DNA of 64,000 nucleotides from Diploptera punctata (Eukaryota; Arthropoda; Insecta; Blattodea; Blaberidae), in NCBI GenBank assembly GCA_030220185.1, contig JASPKZ010009923.1, positions 1 through 64,000 of the forward strand. Reading direction: 5' to 3'. Shown piece by piece: positions 21,638-31,764 of this stretch. A model generated the notes under the pieces. It made no database searches and was not told where the DNA came from. It was given only the letters and a program-made list of their open reading frames with translations. Numbering within the stretch: the first letter of the stretch is position 1; each line of letters opens with the position of its first letter. The position numbers and the translations under genes were made by a program.

Positions 21638-22450
21638 CAGTAAAACTTGTTTAATCCGAAACATGAATAATGCAGAAATCTGTCCAATGTGAACAAATGT
21701 ATTGGTCCCGACAAAATAATAGTAATTTTACATGTATTTATTTTGCATAAAACGGAATCTGTCCAAAGCGGAAACGGAAGGATATCTTTACACAATTCAT
21801 GAAAAAAAAATGTATAAAGCGGAAAGACAGAAAGAGAAATAAATTTGTTTCCACTTCATTGAATTCACATTAGGCCAAAAAACAAGGAATGATTCTTACC
21901 GCCGGGTGAATTCTACCTGTACTTGTAATTTTCTTTCAGCCTCACTACAGATCCCTTAATGCAAAATACAGATACTGTACCTGTCTTATAAATAACCATT
22001 TATGGAATAAAGATGGCTAAAACGTATGTATTATTGTCATAAACGAAAAAAAAAAAGTGAAAGTGCATGAAATAATGAGTAAATTTAAATATGGGTAAAA
22101 AAAAAAGGAAATAAAGAAGTCAACGAAATATTGTGGTAGTGTTTTACAAGTGCACAATCAAAAAATCTCCAAATTTGTGGACTGATCCTCCAAAGTCAAG
22201 CGCTAGCTGTTGCTAAATCCCTAGGGAATTACGATTGCAAGGCATCTTCAGGTTTGCTGGACAGTTTTAAAAGACAACACAATGTAGTGTGGAATGAAAT
22301 TTGCAGGGAATTCGTGCAGACAAAAGTGTAGTTAGCGAGCGGAAAATGAAACTGCATACTTTAACTTCAGGATACTCACCTAAGAGACATTTCTAACGCT
22401 GACGAAACTTGACTGTTTTTTCGAACATTACCGTCAAAGTTGCTCATACA
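21638..22450 (+). mobile_element. Tigger/pogo-type element, 5' half with transposase remnant
   Basis: It starts CAGTAAAACTTG followed by AATCCG and AATGCAG-type repeats usual for Tigger. An ATG near 22017 opens MAKTYVLLS and, after shifts, text of the N-terminal DNA-binding domain. Further on come SSGLLDSFKRQHNVVWNE and NADETxLFFRTLPSK, the latter with the first catalytic Asp of the DDE_1 domain. Frameshifts and stops are numerous; the C-terminal half is missing. Confidence 0.7.
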
Positions 22451-22454
22451 TACT

Positions 22455-22670
22455 ATACTTTCACTTTTCAATGGCAGCGGAACTACAATTAATCCAAGGT
22501 ACATAAACAGACGTATATGTTACTCTGTAATCTAAGATTATTAATTACTTTTAGTTTTTTTTTAATGTGGAATTTTGTCTGCTGCTGCTACAATTAACTC
22601 TATTTCAACTCTACTTTTTATACAATCTAAATAATAAATAAAATTCCCATCTTCCAAAATTTAATATTCA
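22455..22670. other. intron sequence, nothing recognised
   Basis: AT-rich, no supported feature. Confidence 0.4.
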
Positions 22671-22675
22671 AGCAA

Positions 22676-23155
22676 TACTACTACTACTACTGCTGCTGCT
22701 TCTTCTTCCTTCTTCTTCTTCTCCTCCTCCTCCTCCTTCTCCTCCTCCTTCTCCTCCTCCTCCTTCTCCTCCTCCTCCTTCTCCTCCTCCTTCTTCTTCT
22801 TCTTTTCCTCCTCCTCCTCCTTCTTCTTCTTCTCCTTCTTCTTCTTCTCCTTCTCCTCCTCCTTCTTCTTCTTCTCCTTCTTCTTCTCCTCCTCCTCCTC
22901 CTCCTCCTCCTCCTCCTCCTCTCCCTCCTTCTCCTCCTCCTCCTTCTTCTTCTTTTCCTCCTCCGCCTCCTCCTACTCCTTCTTCTCCTCCTCCTCCTTC
23001 TTCTTCTTCTCCTCCTCCTCCTTCTTCTCCTTCTTCTTCTTCTCCTCCTTCTTCTCCTCCTCCTTCTTCTCCTTCTTCTTCTTCTCCTCCTTCTTCTTCT
23101 CCTCCTTCTTCTCCTACTTCTTCTCCTACTTGTTCTTCTTCTTGTTCTTCGATTG
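22676..23155. repeat. polypyrimidine (CTT/CTC)n tract, about 480 bp
   Basis: An almost pure pyrimidine strand composed of CTT, CTC and TTC triplets with one-base slips; the opposite strand is (GAA/GGA)n. It gives an artefactual Glu/Gly open frame on the - strand, which I reject as a gene. Several LINEs in this window end in (GAA)n, so it may be an expanded LINE tail. Confidence 0.9.
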
Positions 23156-23527
23156 ACTTTACAGCATCAGGAAATTTCTTACTAGCAAAGAGTACAACAA
23201 TCTTCAAAATCTGTCAAATATTCAAATTACCAGTTAGATATGGGAGACCCGATGTATGTAATAGCATATGTAGTATAGTGAAAACAGGAAGACATATTAT
23301 TTAATATTATAAAAGTAATTATTTATATGAACGGTACATTATATTTTGCACCCCTTTATTATGACAGCATCCATTTTACTTAGCCAATAATTATTTCTTT
23401 ATTTTAATATAACATGGATACATTACTCAGATTTTTTTTTCTTTCAAGGATGTACAACCCTCCTATTGACAAAATCTTATTACACTCATGATTTCTTAGA
23501 ATCGTCCTGTCTTTCTTTGTTAATTAG

Positions 23528-23709
23528 ATCTGGCTTAGCTGCTCGTCTGAAAAAGTTGGTTTCTCGTAAGGAATCATCCAAACACATTTGGAAACATGAA
23601 ACAAATCAAATGAAATCTGTGCAATTATTCAATAAGGGAATTCTCCTTACAGTCATATCAGTTTGGAAGGAATTTTCTTGTACATTGCTTTACTGCAGTA
23701 CATCTTCTG
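23528..23709 (+). CDS. SPIDR: SPIDR-like exon 3 seen, conserved GLA-RL block
   Basis: Acceptor TTAATTAG precedes 23528 and the donor is G|GTAAGT after 23709. The phase 2 start completes an Arg codon, giving RSGLAARLKKLVSRKESS, then IWKHE, then GILLTVISVWKEFSC. This is the best match to vertebrate SPIDR, where GLAERL, a WRH motif and GVLTVKILELHEECAM stand in the same order. In vertebrates this segment leads into the region implicated in partner binding. The exon is intact (60 full codons) and ends in phase 1. The open frame extends upstream only through intron sequence. Confidence 0.85.
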
Positions 23710-23722
23710 GTAAGTATGAATA

Positions 23723-23965
23723 ATAATGTATGAATGAATGAGTCATTTTTTATCTCTTACCTCATTGTTTATATTTTCTTAAACACGGGAACTGCAGTTT
23801 TCAAGAGGAAACATCCCTCCGATTTTCCTCTTGAAAACTGCAGTTCTCATGTTCAAGAAAACATAAACTACGAGGTAAGATATACAAAAATAACTAATTC
23901 ACTCATGAATTAAGAACCTTGTAATGTTATTTCCCACGTTTAACTATGAATGGTAATGTCTTTCA
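23723..23965. mobile_element. PLE subfamily B, short foldback B1
   Basis: Terminal repeats meet near 23820 (GTTTTCAAGAGGAAACATCC / TTTTCCTCTTGAAAACTGC). The outer part has TCTTACCTCAT and AAGAACCTTGTAATGTTATT. It lies only 14 bases after the donor of the SPIDR-like exon at 23709. Confidence 0.75.
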
Positions 23966-24164
23966 TTCACTTTAATTAATGGCTTTATATAGTAAACAAG
24001 TTTTCAAAAATAGAATATTTCAGTGAATATTAAAGCCTAATAAATTATTTCAAAGTGATGTATTTTTATTATTTTTAGAATTAATGTTAGAAAACAATAT
24101 TTTGAATCTGTTATTATTTTAATTAATAATTAGTTTATCAGAATTTTCAATACCATATGGTGAC

Positions 24165-24975
24165 TGCGATCACCACTGCCTTATCACGCAGTGGGCCCGG
24201 GTTCGATTCCCGGTTGGGACAGGCTCCTGGATGAAGTTTATTCGGGGATTTTCCTTACCTATAAGACAAATGTCAGGAAGCTTAGGGCCCAACGGTCCCC
24301 AAAAATCATCCAGCTATCATTATCATCATCAACTCACCGGTGTGGAAAGCAATGGGAAGCTACCATGCCTATAAATTCCTTAGTAAAGCTGCAATGCATC
24401 ATCATCATCCATGCAAGTATTAGGCCGTGTGGCCTGTTACGGTCTCAAAGAGGAATTTTCCATCCAGCGCTTTTTTGGATGTCCCAGCGATCTTTTGCCT
24501 TGGGGCAGTAACAAAGCATGGCTTTTGGAATTCTATGAAATGGCATTCGTTGAAGATGGGCTTTCCAGTTGTTCTTGTAGTTTTGTATATGGTGAAGAAT
24601 GGGTTCTACATCCAACTCGTCCATAATTTCATCATTTCTTTTATCATCCCACTTTGTATAGGCTGCTGTACAGCGCATAAATCACATCTCATTTGCTGTT
24701 ATTTGGCTTTCATCTCTTCTTTGTATTGTCCATGCTTCACTACCATACCTTAATACTGGTCTTGCGAGAACCTTATAATTAAGAACAAATTATACAAACA
24801 TCTTAACAGCCTCCTCAGCGAAGAACAGAATGGCTTTTGTAAAGGTTGATCCTGCTCTGATGGTTATTTCTCCATGTAAATATTAATAGAAAAAGATGCA
24901 ATGCATAGCATGAAAATGCTATGATTGCAGTGAAAGACCTGCCCTTGGGCAGAATTACTATAGAATAGAATGGTG
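24165..24975 (+). mobile_element. SINE family S3, split by a LINE insertion
   Basis: The 5' part (24165-24399) has GGGCCCGGGTTCGATTCCC and CCCAACGGTCCCCAAAAATC; the 3' part (24897-24975) resumes GCATGAAAATGCTATG. The break coincides with a 10-base duplication, TGCAATGCAT. Confidence 0.75.
24400..24896 (-). mobile_element. RTE-like LINE insertion with 5' inversion
   Basis: From the left, a (CATCAT) tail and 24411-24779 are the antisense 3' end of the LINE family at 6296 (on the - strand: DKRNDEIMDELDVEPI, HHIQNYKNNWKAHLQRM). The right part (24780-24890) is in + orientation and encodes an upstream piece (LLSEEQNGFCKG). Target-site duplication TGCAATGCAT at 24390-24399 and 24897-24906. This is the layout of twin priming. 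Confidence 0.75.
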
Positions 24976-25235
24976 ACTGCCTATAATATTTTAATGCTAG
25001 GTTAAGATTGATCAAATTAATTTTCATCCTTAGTTTTCAATAAATGCTTGTTCAGGTTTATTATTTTATTTACATTACTAGCATAGTGATCCCAGGTTAT
25101 ATTCCTGGTATTCCATAGAAGTTTTTATTCCTGGTATTCCATGGAAGTTTTTATTCCTGGTATTCCATGGAAGTTTTTGAATACAAGATCTTGGAATGGG
25201 CTCTACTATGCCTTACGAGAACACTTTAGTAAAAG

Positions 25236-25670
25236 TTAAAAGTGTTCCATCAGACCACCACTGTGGTTTAATGTTAACATGTCTGACTGACAAGCCAATT
25301 CCCAATTATACCATAGATTTTTCTCTTTAGTTTGGGCTTTGGGATGAGTTTCCCTCAGCTTCATGATAATCACTGAGTAGCAATTGGATGATGTTATGCA
25401 TTTAAAAAAATTATACTTTGATGCCATGTATTGTACTGGCTCATGAAGTATGTGTATGCATACTTTTAGCATCAAATCTTTAAATATAGCCTTATTATTA
25501 AAGCAAATGTAAATGCCATCAGCCCTATCCGAGATTCTGTATTTTGCAACAAATGGGATATGAAACCAGATCTTCAAAAATACTAATCTAAATTTTGCAT
25601 CATGAGCTAAGTGCTAAATGTTCCCACTCTTAGATTGTTGATGCATAACTGTCAGATATGGAAAATAACT
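25236..25670 (+). repeat. dispersed repeat, unknown family, copy 1
   Basis: About 290 bases (25395-25670) align with 39060-39355: TTAAATATAGCCTTATTATT, CACTGGCTCATGAAGTA and CTCTTAGATTGTT. No coding potential or ends were identified. Confidence 0.55.
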
Positions 25671-25689
25671 GATAATATCCAGTATTGTT

Positions 25690-26935
25690 AGTTCTTCTTC
25701 TTCTTCCTTCCAAGTATTAGGCCAAGGCCTGTTACGATCCTATAGAAAATTTTCCCTCCAGCGTTTCATAGGACGGCCCAGTGATCTTCGTCCTCTTGGT
25801 ATATAATTATAAACAGCTTTGGGGATCCGATTTGAACTCATTCTTTCAAGATGGTGTTTCCAATTTAGTTGGTACTGTTTAATATATTCCAAAATTGGCG
25901 TAGTCTTCAATTCTTTTAAGATATCGGTGTTCCTTTTCCGATCCCATCTGGTGTAACCCGCTGTTCTGCGCATGAATCTCATTTCACAAGCCGTTATTCT
26001 GCTTTCATGTTGTTTTTTTAGTGTCCATGCTTCACTACCACAGGTCAACACTGGTCTAGCCAAAGTGTTATATAAACGTAATCTGGTGTTTTTTTGTACA
26101 AGGGATGGTTTCATAACTTGATTAATAATTCCTAAACTTTTATTATAACTAGTAACTTTTTCAGGGATATCCTTTTCATCCCAGATAGAGAGATAATATC
26201 CAAGATATTAAAATTGATTAGATCTCTCTAAAATTTTATTCTGGAGACAGATTTTACTTTGTATGGGGTCCTTCCCATGAAATGCCATAATTTTAGTTTT
26301 GTTAATTGATATCTCCATATTAAATTTGGCACCTATTTTTTGTAAATTATAAATTGATTGTTGCAAATCATTTTTGGAAAGTGCCAGAAGAGCTAAATCG
26401 TCTGCAAAAAGAATAGCATCGAGTTTGAGGTTCCTATTGATGGGTATATATCCTCGTGTTTTCCTCCATTCATTTATTAATTTATTCATGTATATAATGA
26501 AAAGCACCGGTGAAAGTCCACATCCCTGTCTTACTCCAGTGTTGATCTTTTCCCAAGAAGATAATTTGCCATCTTGTTTAACAGAGATTTCATTATCTTT
26601 ATAGATGTTGAAGATATTAGTAATATATTGTTGTGGAACGTTATCATCAGCTAAAATTTGTAGTAATATATTTCTGTCTACTTTGTCAAAAGCCTTTATG
26701 AAGTCAACGAAGGCGATATGAGTTTCTATATTGAATTCCTTGTGCTTTTCTAATAGTAGTTTTAGAGTAAAGAATCCATCTGTACAAGATCTACCCTTTA
26801 TGAATCCATTCTGCTCTTCTCCAATTATATTTTCATAAATTTTTCTCAATTTATTCTTAAGTATTGTTAGTTTAGTGCTACAATAAATAGTGAAGATTGA
26901 CTTAAATGTTAAACATATTTTTCTTGACATTAAAT
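25690..26935 (-). mobile_element. RTE-like LINE, 3' half, antisense
   Basis: On the - strand 26930-26208 encodes reverse transcriptase motifs in order: GEEQNGFIKGRSCTDGFFTL, HIAFVDFIKAFDKVDR, TGVRQGCGLSPVLF and ILFADDLALLALSKND (an FADD catalytic box). After a frameshift, 26114-25740 gives QKNTRLRLYNTLARPVLTCG, RWDRKRNTDILKELK and LGRPMKRW. The 3' end is CGTAACAGGCCTTGGCCTAA then (GAAGAA)n, at 25690-25735. Only two frames are needed, so this is a fairly young copy. The same 3' end recurs at 40595-40690. Confidence 0.85.
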
Positions 26936-27054
26936 GTATTTTTCTCGAAACTTAGATAATGGTGCTTAGCCGGTTGATGCGTAACACCATCCAATTAATA
27001 TAAGAAGGAGCTAGTTTCAATTCAGATAACTGAAACTAACATTGAGGAATTAAG

Positions 27055-27765
27055 AAAAATTGTATCACCTTGCCTTATATTCTTCTTCTTATTAGACTGG
27101 TTTTGAGACTTTATTAGATTCCATCCTCAGTACTTTCACGACTGTTGTTATTCGTCTTGAAGAACTGCCTCCTACTCCCTCTGCTGATAGATTAAAGAAC
27201 CTCAAAATCAAATCACTTTCCCTGAGAATTTCAAATTCATTAATTTCTCGGTATTTTTAATATAGATTTTTTCCCAACCATGAGCTCTTTAGGTTTTTAT
27301 ATTTGTTTTATTAATTTAGCCTTTCTTTCAATTTGATGTTTTTCTGAGAATGCATGGGCACTACTGCAGATTTTTCTACTTTCACAATTTTGACTTTCCT
27401 GAGAGGTTCTTTCACTCTTGTTTTTAAATCTCTCTTTGTTTTCCTTATATAGACTTTATCACTTTCCCCATATTTAATCTGATTAATCCCTGCTTTGTTT
27501 TCTTCTTCTATTTTCTCATTTTTGTTGATCTAATTAATCTAATGATACTTAAGTTGTTTTTCGGTGCAGAGTTATGTTGGAATTTAAAAAAAATTAAAAC
27601 TTATACCGCTTCGATGGATGTTGTGTGAATTTCTTGAATTTTATGTTTTCTATTTTCCTTTTAAAAGTATACCTTGATTATTATATTTTTGTCTTTTGAA
27701 AGATGTTAGATGGGATATGAGGTGAGATGAAAAGAATTTATTTTAAATTTTAAATTACACCTCAT
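27055..27765 (-). mobile_element. PLE subfamily G, GIY-YIG part, antisense (G2)
   Basis: On the - strand, broken frames give GINQIKYGESDKVYIRKTKR (GIY-YIG region with GIY changed to GIN and YIG to YIR), a KVEKSAVV helix and KKSILKIPRN. The element ends in its terminal repeat at 27055-27135 with CTGAGGA (27124-27130) and a partial ribozyme. The 5' limit is uncertain. Confidence 0.6.
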
Positions 27766-27835
27766 AGTGATATTTTGTATAATAATGATCCATATTTGGT
27801 TCGTCTTCCGGGCTTACAGGCCGTGGTCTGGTTGT

Positions 27836-27886
27836 CTTCATACTCGACGTTTCGTCTACTGCTGCGGTAGACATCATCAGGAGATA
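27836..27886 (-). ncRNA. hammerhead ribozyme motif, PLE H left arm
   Basis: - strand: CTGATGA at 27880-27874, extra T, six-pair stem II GTCTAC/GTAGAC, GAAAC, one-pair stem III (GAAACGTC layout), GTC triplet, and stem I CTC/GAG. All conserved core bases are present. Confidence 0.8.
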
Positions 27887-28773
27887 CTGCGTGCTCTCTG
27901 TGAACTCCTCAACAGTCGGCTGCAGACTGGCTGGTCGTTGGAAACTGTCTCTCTGTTTATAGCTAAACCCCGGGTGGAGGGGGGGGTTTTCTGCGCGGAC
28001 CGAGTTATGCGCTGTAGTGCAGTTTGCAGAAGTCATAGGCTTCGTTGTTGTGTTATGCAGTGCTGGGATCCAAATTTTGTTTATCTTCATGGTTTCTTCT
28101 TTTTTGTTGAAGGAATTCTTATGTTTATATATTTCAATGGCTTCTCTGTATAGTCTGGTGTAGTAATGTGATGTTTGTGATAATACCTGAGTATCTTCGA
28201 ATCTTATAATATGTTGTTGGTTGTTCATCAAGTGTTCCGCTACGGCCGATTTTTCATTTTGTTTTAATCTGCAGTGTCTCATGTGTTCTTGTAATCTTGT
28301 GTTGATCATTCTGCAGTTGTGGAGAGGTGTACATCGGTACAACAAAAAGAATGATCAACACAAGATTACAAGAACATATGAGACACTGCAGATTAAAACA
28401 AAATGAAAAATCAGCCGTAGCGGAACACTTGATGAACAACCAACAACATATTATAAGATTCGAAGATACTCAGGTATTATCACAAACATCACATTACTAC
28501 ACCAGACTATACAGAGAAGCCATTGAAATATATAAACATAAGAATTCCTTCAACAAAAAAAGAAGAAAACCATGAAGATAAACAAAAATTTGGATCCCAG
28601 CACTGCATAACACAACAACGAAGCCTATGACTTCTGCAAACTGCACTACAGCGCATAACTCGGTCCGTGCAGAAAACCCCCCTCAACCCGGGGTTTAGCT
28701 ATAAACAGAGAGACAGTTTCCAACGACCAGCCAGTCTGCAGCCGACTGTGAGGAGTTCACAGAGAGCACGCAG

Positions 28774-28824
28774 TATCTCCTGATGATGTCTACCGCAGCA
28801 GTAGACGAAACGTCGAGTATGAAG
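28774..28824 (+). ncRNA. hammerhead ribozyme motif, PLE H right arm
   Basis: CTGATGA 28780-28786, extra T 28787, stem II 28788-28793 with 28801-28806, GAAAC 28807-28811, GTC 28812-28814 with predicted cleavage after C28814, stem I CTC 28777-28779 with GAG 28815-28817. Stem III is a single pair with a two-base loop, so a monomer would be unstable. Confidence 0.82.
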
Positions 28825-28959
28825 ACAACCAGACCACGGCCTATAAGCCCGGAAGACGAACCAAATATGGATCAAGATGCCGGCCGTGAAAGCCTACAAT
28901 TATATATTTTGTATAATAGTTCAAATTAGATGAAATTGGATAATGTTTTAGTTAGGAAC

Positions 28960-29290
28960 ATGATGTCTTGTACCATGGCCACGTGTTCTGTGGCATCATG
29001 TCTTGGTGCAGAGCTGATTTGAATCCCCATAGGAGAATACATTGTTTCATGGAATTTCCAGCTAGTATGGGACCAATGCACACCAACATCATAAGAAATT
29101 TGGGTAGCTACGATAAGTAACAGCTCCCAATTAAGAAAATAAGCTATAATGGCAGGATTTCTGACTTATGACTTCTGTATTGGTATGACGATTATCTACC
29201 TCTGTGATTGATACATGTGGATGTGAGGCCAACAGCTTGCTGGTAGGCTAGAACCTTTCGAGCCTGATATACCATGGAGTTTTGTTAGGA
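28960..29290 (+). mobile_element. SINE family S2, diverged copy
   Basis: Aligns with 7280-7620: CTTGGTGCAGAGCTGATTTG, TATGGGACCAATGCACACC, GGGTAGCTACGATAAGTAAC, GTGGATGTGAGGCCAACAG. Confidence 0.75.
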
Positions 29291-29512
29291 CCACCGTCAC
29301 CAAAAATTCCTATGGCAGCTTGCACTGCAAACAAAAATTTTGATTGCCTTAGTGTTATAAACTACTGAAGTCTTGAAATTGGAAGCATACAAGATGTAAT
29401 TAAATTAATAAAATTCATGATAATGTTCCATTGAGGTATTATTCAAAATTAAAATATAAAATTATGAAATATTTACCTAAAAGGTCCATCTCCTCAACTT
29501 AAAGATTATTTA

Positions 29513-29550
29513 TCTGTAGCCCTTTCAGGATTAGTCCTGTCATCAGCAGG
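29513..29550 (-). ncRNA. hammerhead ribozyme motif, PLE K left arm
   Basis: - strand: CTGATGA (29546-29540), one extra C, stem II AGGA/TCCT with loop CTAA, GAAA, stem III AGGGCT, triplet CTA, stem I CTG/CAG. The right-arm counterpart (30315-30352) has lost stem II pairing and the GAAA. Confidence 0.75.
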
Positions 29551-29846
29551 ATTCAATACTGGTGTATCAGTGAAGATCTGCTAGAGGTCGTTACACGTAT
29601 TGGGTGCATTTTCATTTATCAGATGGTCGTTGTTGTTCAAAATTTCTATCTCCTCGAGTATGTTTATCTTAAGATTTAATTTTAGGAAGTGATATTTTGA
29701 GGTTATTTTAATTATATTTTGTTATGAATTTTGATATACCGATGGAGCGTGACCATGTTTGGAGGTTCTTTGGCCAACCACAGGATGGAGCTGACATCGA
29801 CATCCAGGGTTGTGAAACATAATGCAACATAAATAAAACCAGTCTG

Positions 29847-29892
29847 GACAAGCTGACGATAAAACAGAATTGTTTTTGAAACATGTTCAAGA
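29847..29892 (+). ncRNA. hammerhead ribozyme motif, PLE F
   Basis: CTGACGA 29853-29859, extra T, stem II AAAACA/TGTTTT, GAAAC 29878-29882, stem III ACATGT, triplet GTT. Stem I pairing is weak. Confidence 0.62.
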
Positions 29893-30439
29893 AAAAATCA
29901 ACATTAATATTGAGGTAAGATGATCTGACTAAAAATAATATAATGTTTATCTTAACTGGATTATTTTCTCTATGCATTATTGTCAGAGAGTTTTCAATGT
30001 CTAACATACAAGAAAATAATCCAGCTAAGATAAATGTTATATTTAAAGAGAAAAATTATACGCTCAGACCGGGACTTGAACCCGGGACCCTTGGTTTTCT
30101 AGTCCAAGTGCTCTACCATTTGAGCTACCTGAGCAAGTACCGATCTAAACGCAAATCTTTCTCTATATACGTTTCTCTATATAAGATAAATGTACTCAAG
30201 GAGATAGAAATTTTTGAAGGCAGATAACAACAACGACCATCTGGTAAATGAAAATGCGCCCAATATGTGTAACCCCCTCTACCAGATCTTCAGTAGAAAC
30301 ACCCAGTATCGAATTCTGCTGATGATGAGACTAGTCCCAAAAGAGCTACAGATAAATAATCTTTAAGTTGAGGAGACGGACCTTTTAGGTAAATATTTCA
30401 TAATTTTATATTTTAAGACGTAATTGAATGTGAGAACGG

Positions 30440-31760
30440 AAATAATTTACAGGAATATTATATTCATTGTGCAAGGAATCCCAGCTTAACTGGTCAGACA
30501 GCAAACCACAAGTCTCAATAATCAGGAAAATTACTTTATATACTTCCAGTGAAAGATATCAGATTTAATTTTCCTCTCTTCATCTAGTCTCATGTCCTCG
30601 ATCATATTTTAAAAAGACAGATGGAGTTTCGGTATGACTAGCATCCCATTGTCTTGAGTCTGACTATGTCTTGATATTATTCTTGGTTATAAGGTCTGAA
30701 GAGGGTTCATTCATTCTCATGAAAACTATTGAAGCCACTTAAACTGAGAAGTTAGCAAAATCTGGTTGAAAAAACCTAAACTAACGTTGAGGGATTACAT
30801 CGTGCTTACTGCATTACTTTTGGTTCTGTCATCTTTTCAGTACCTTATTTGTACATGATGTGAGAGAAATCAATTATTTCTTTTTACATTAAATTGTCCT
30901 GATTATTAACTCACAAACTTTATAGAATATTTGCTTTTCTCCAGGATATCTGCAACTTTTTATATCATTGTTCTATTTAGAACAGATTTCTGAAAAAAAC
31001 GATTGCAGTACAGAAGAATAACAACCGAATGTAGCACAAGATTCCAATTTAATATTTATATTTCCATAGAAATGAATGCAATAATATATTTTTGCACGAT
31101 AGTGCGTTTTGTCGTACTTAAAGCATGGTAACCATGATTGAAAGTTCAACTTCCCTCATTTCGAGGTTGCCACCTAAATAACTGTACTATAATAAAAATA
31201 ACTATACTGTAATATTGCATATTACAAACGTGTGTGTGAAGTAAAACCACTGCCCCCTATGTATACTACATACAATGTATATACAAAAAATATGCAAAAG
31301 GTAATGTTAATATACATTAAACGAAACAAGTCACTGCATTTTAAATGAAACTGAACTTCATTTGAAAACAGTTATAAAAACAATAAATATGTACATGTTG
31401 CTATTTTATCACTAAATGGGTCTCACGGCCTCCTGTTGTTTCAACTAATAAACATTGCCCACACTGATAATGTGGTCCATTGTTTATAATGAATGCAAAT
31501 ATTTCCAACAATGATGGTTATTATTTCTATTTATTTATTATTTTGAAAACACCATCGTGCAAAAAATAATGTACAACACATGTTTGTGAAGTATTTTACA
31601 GAATCTCGATAAATTAAAAACTTTGCTATCACTCGGTTTTTTTAACATTTCCCTTAATTCTATAAAAATCCACTTCCCAACCTCACATCGTGATATACTA
31701 TTATATGTAAGTGTTTGTAAGTGCATTGTAGTAGAATTGAGAACAATTTCAAGAATCTGT
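30440..31760. other. intron sequence without recognised feature
   Basis: No repeat family, exon or RNA gene could be supported. It contains T-rich stretches and no long open frames. Confidence 0.4.
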
Positions 31761-31764
31761 TGTG

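Larger units (their letters stand above)
27778..28900. mobile_element. PLE subfamily H, large foldback
   Basis: The arms 27790-28325 (antisense) and 28310-28890 (sense) are near-identical inverted copies. Each encodes a GIY-YIG endonuclease piece: EVYIGTTKRMINTRLQEHMR, then HCRLKQNEKSAVAEHLMNN, and RLYREAIEIYKHKNSFNK, followed by a long tail to PRPVSPEDEPNMD. The right arm's frame is open over most of its length. Both end in a perfect hammerhead motif and the sequence GGCCTATAAGCCCGGAAGAC. The 3' end CCGGCCGTGAAAGCCTACAA links it to subfamily I. Confidence 0.85.
29413..30420. mobile_element. PLE subfamily K foldback with nested PLE F and S1 SINE
   Basis: Outer arms 29413-29672 and 30183-30420 are inverted copies (CTGTAGCCCTTTCAGGATTA near 29515; GAGCTACAGATAAATAATC near 30343). 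The loop holds a sense F terminal repeat (29680-29945) and an antisense S1 SINE core (30060-30136, with CGGGACTTGAACCCGGGACC), itself joined to an inverted pair at 29943/30013. Confidence 0.7.

Noticed and set aside
22668..23207. Glu/Gly-rich open frame of about 180 codons on the - strand
   Set aside because: It is the translation of a (GAA/GGA)n tract; no start context, no domain, pure triplet repeat.
23723..23965. Hammerhead ribozyme in PLE subfamily B
   Set aside because: Stem II-like GAGAG/CTCTT and GAAAACTGCAGTT are present, but the CTGANGA box is not: only AUGA remains. Possibly a derived form, not called.
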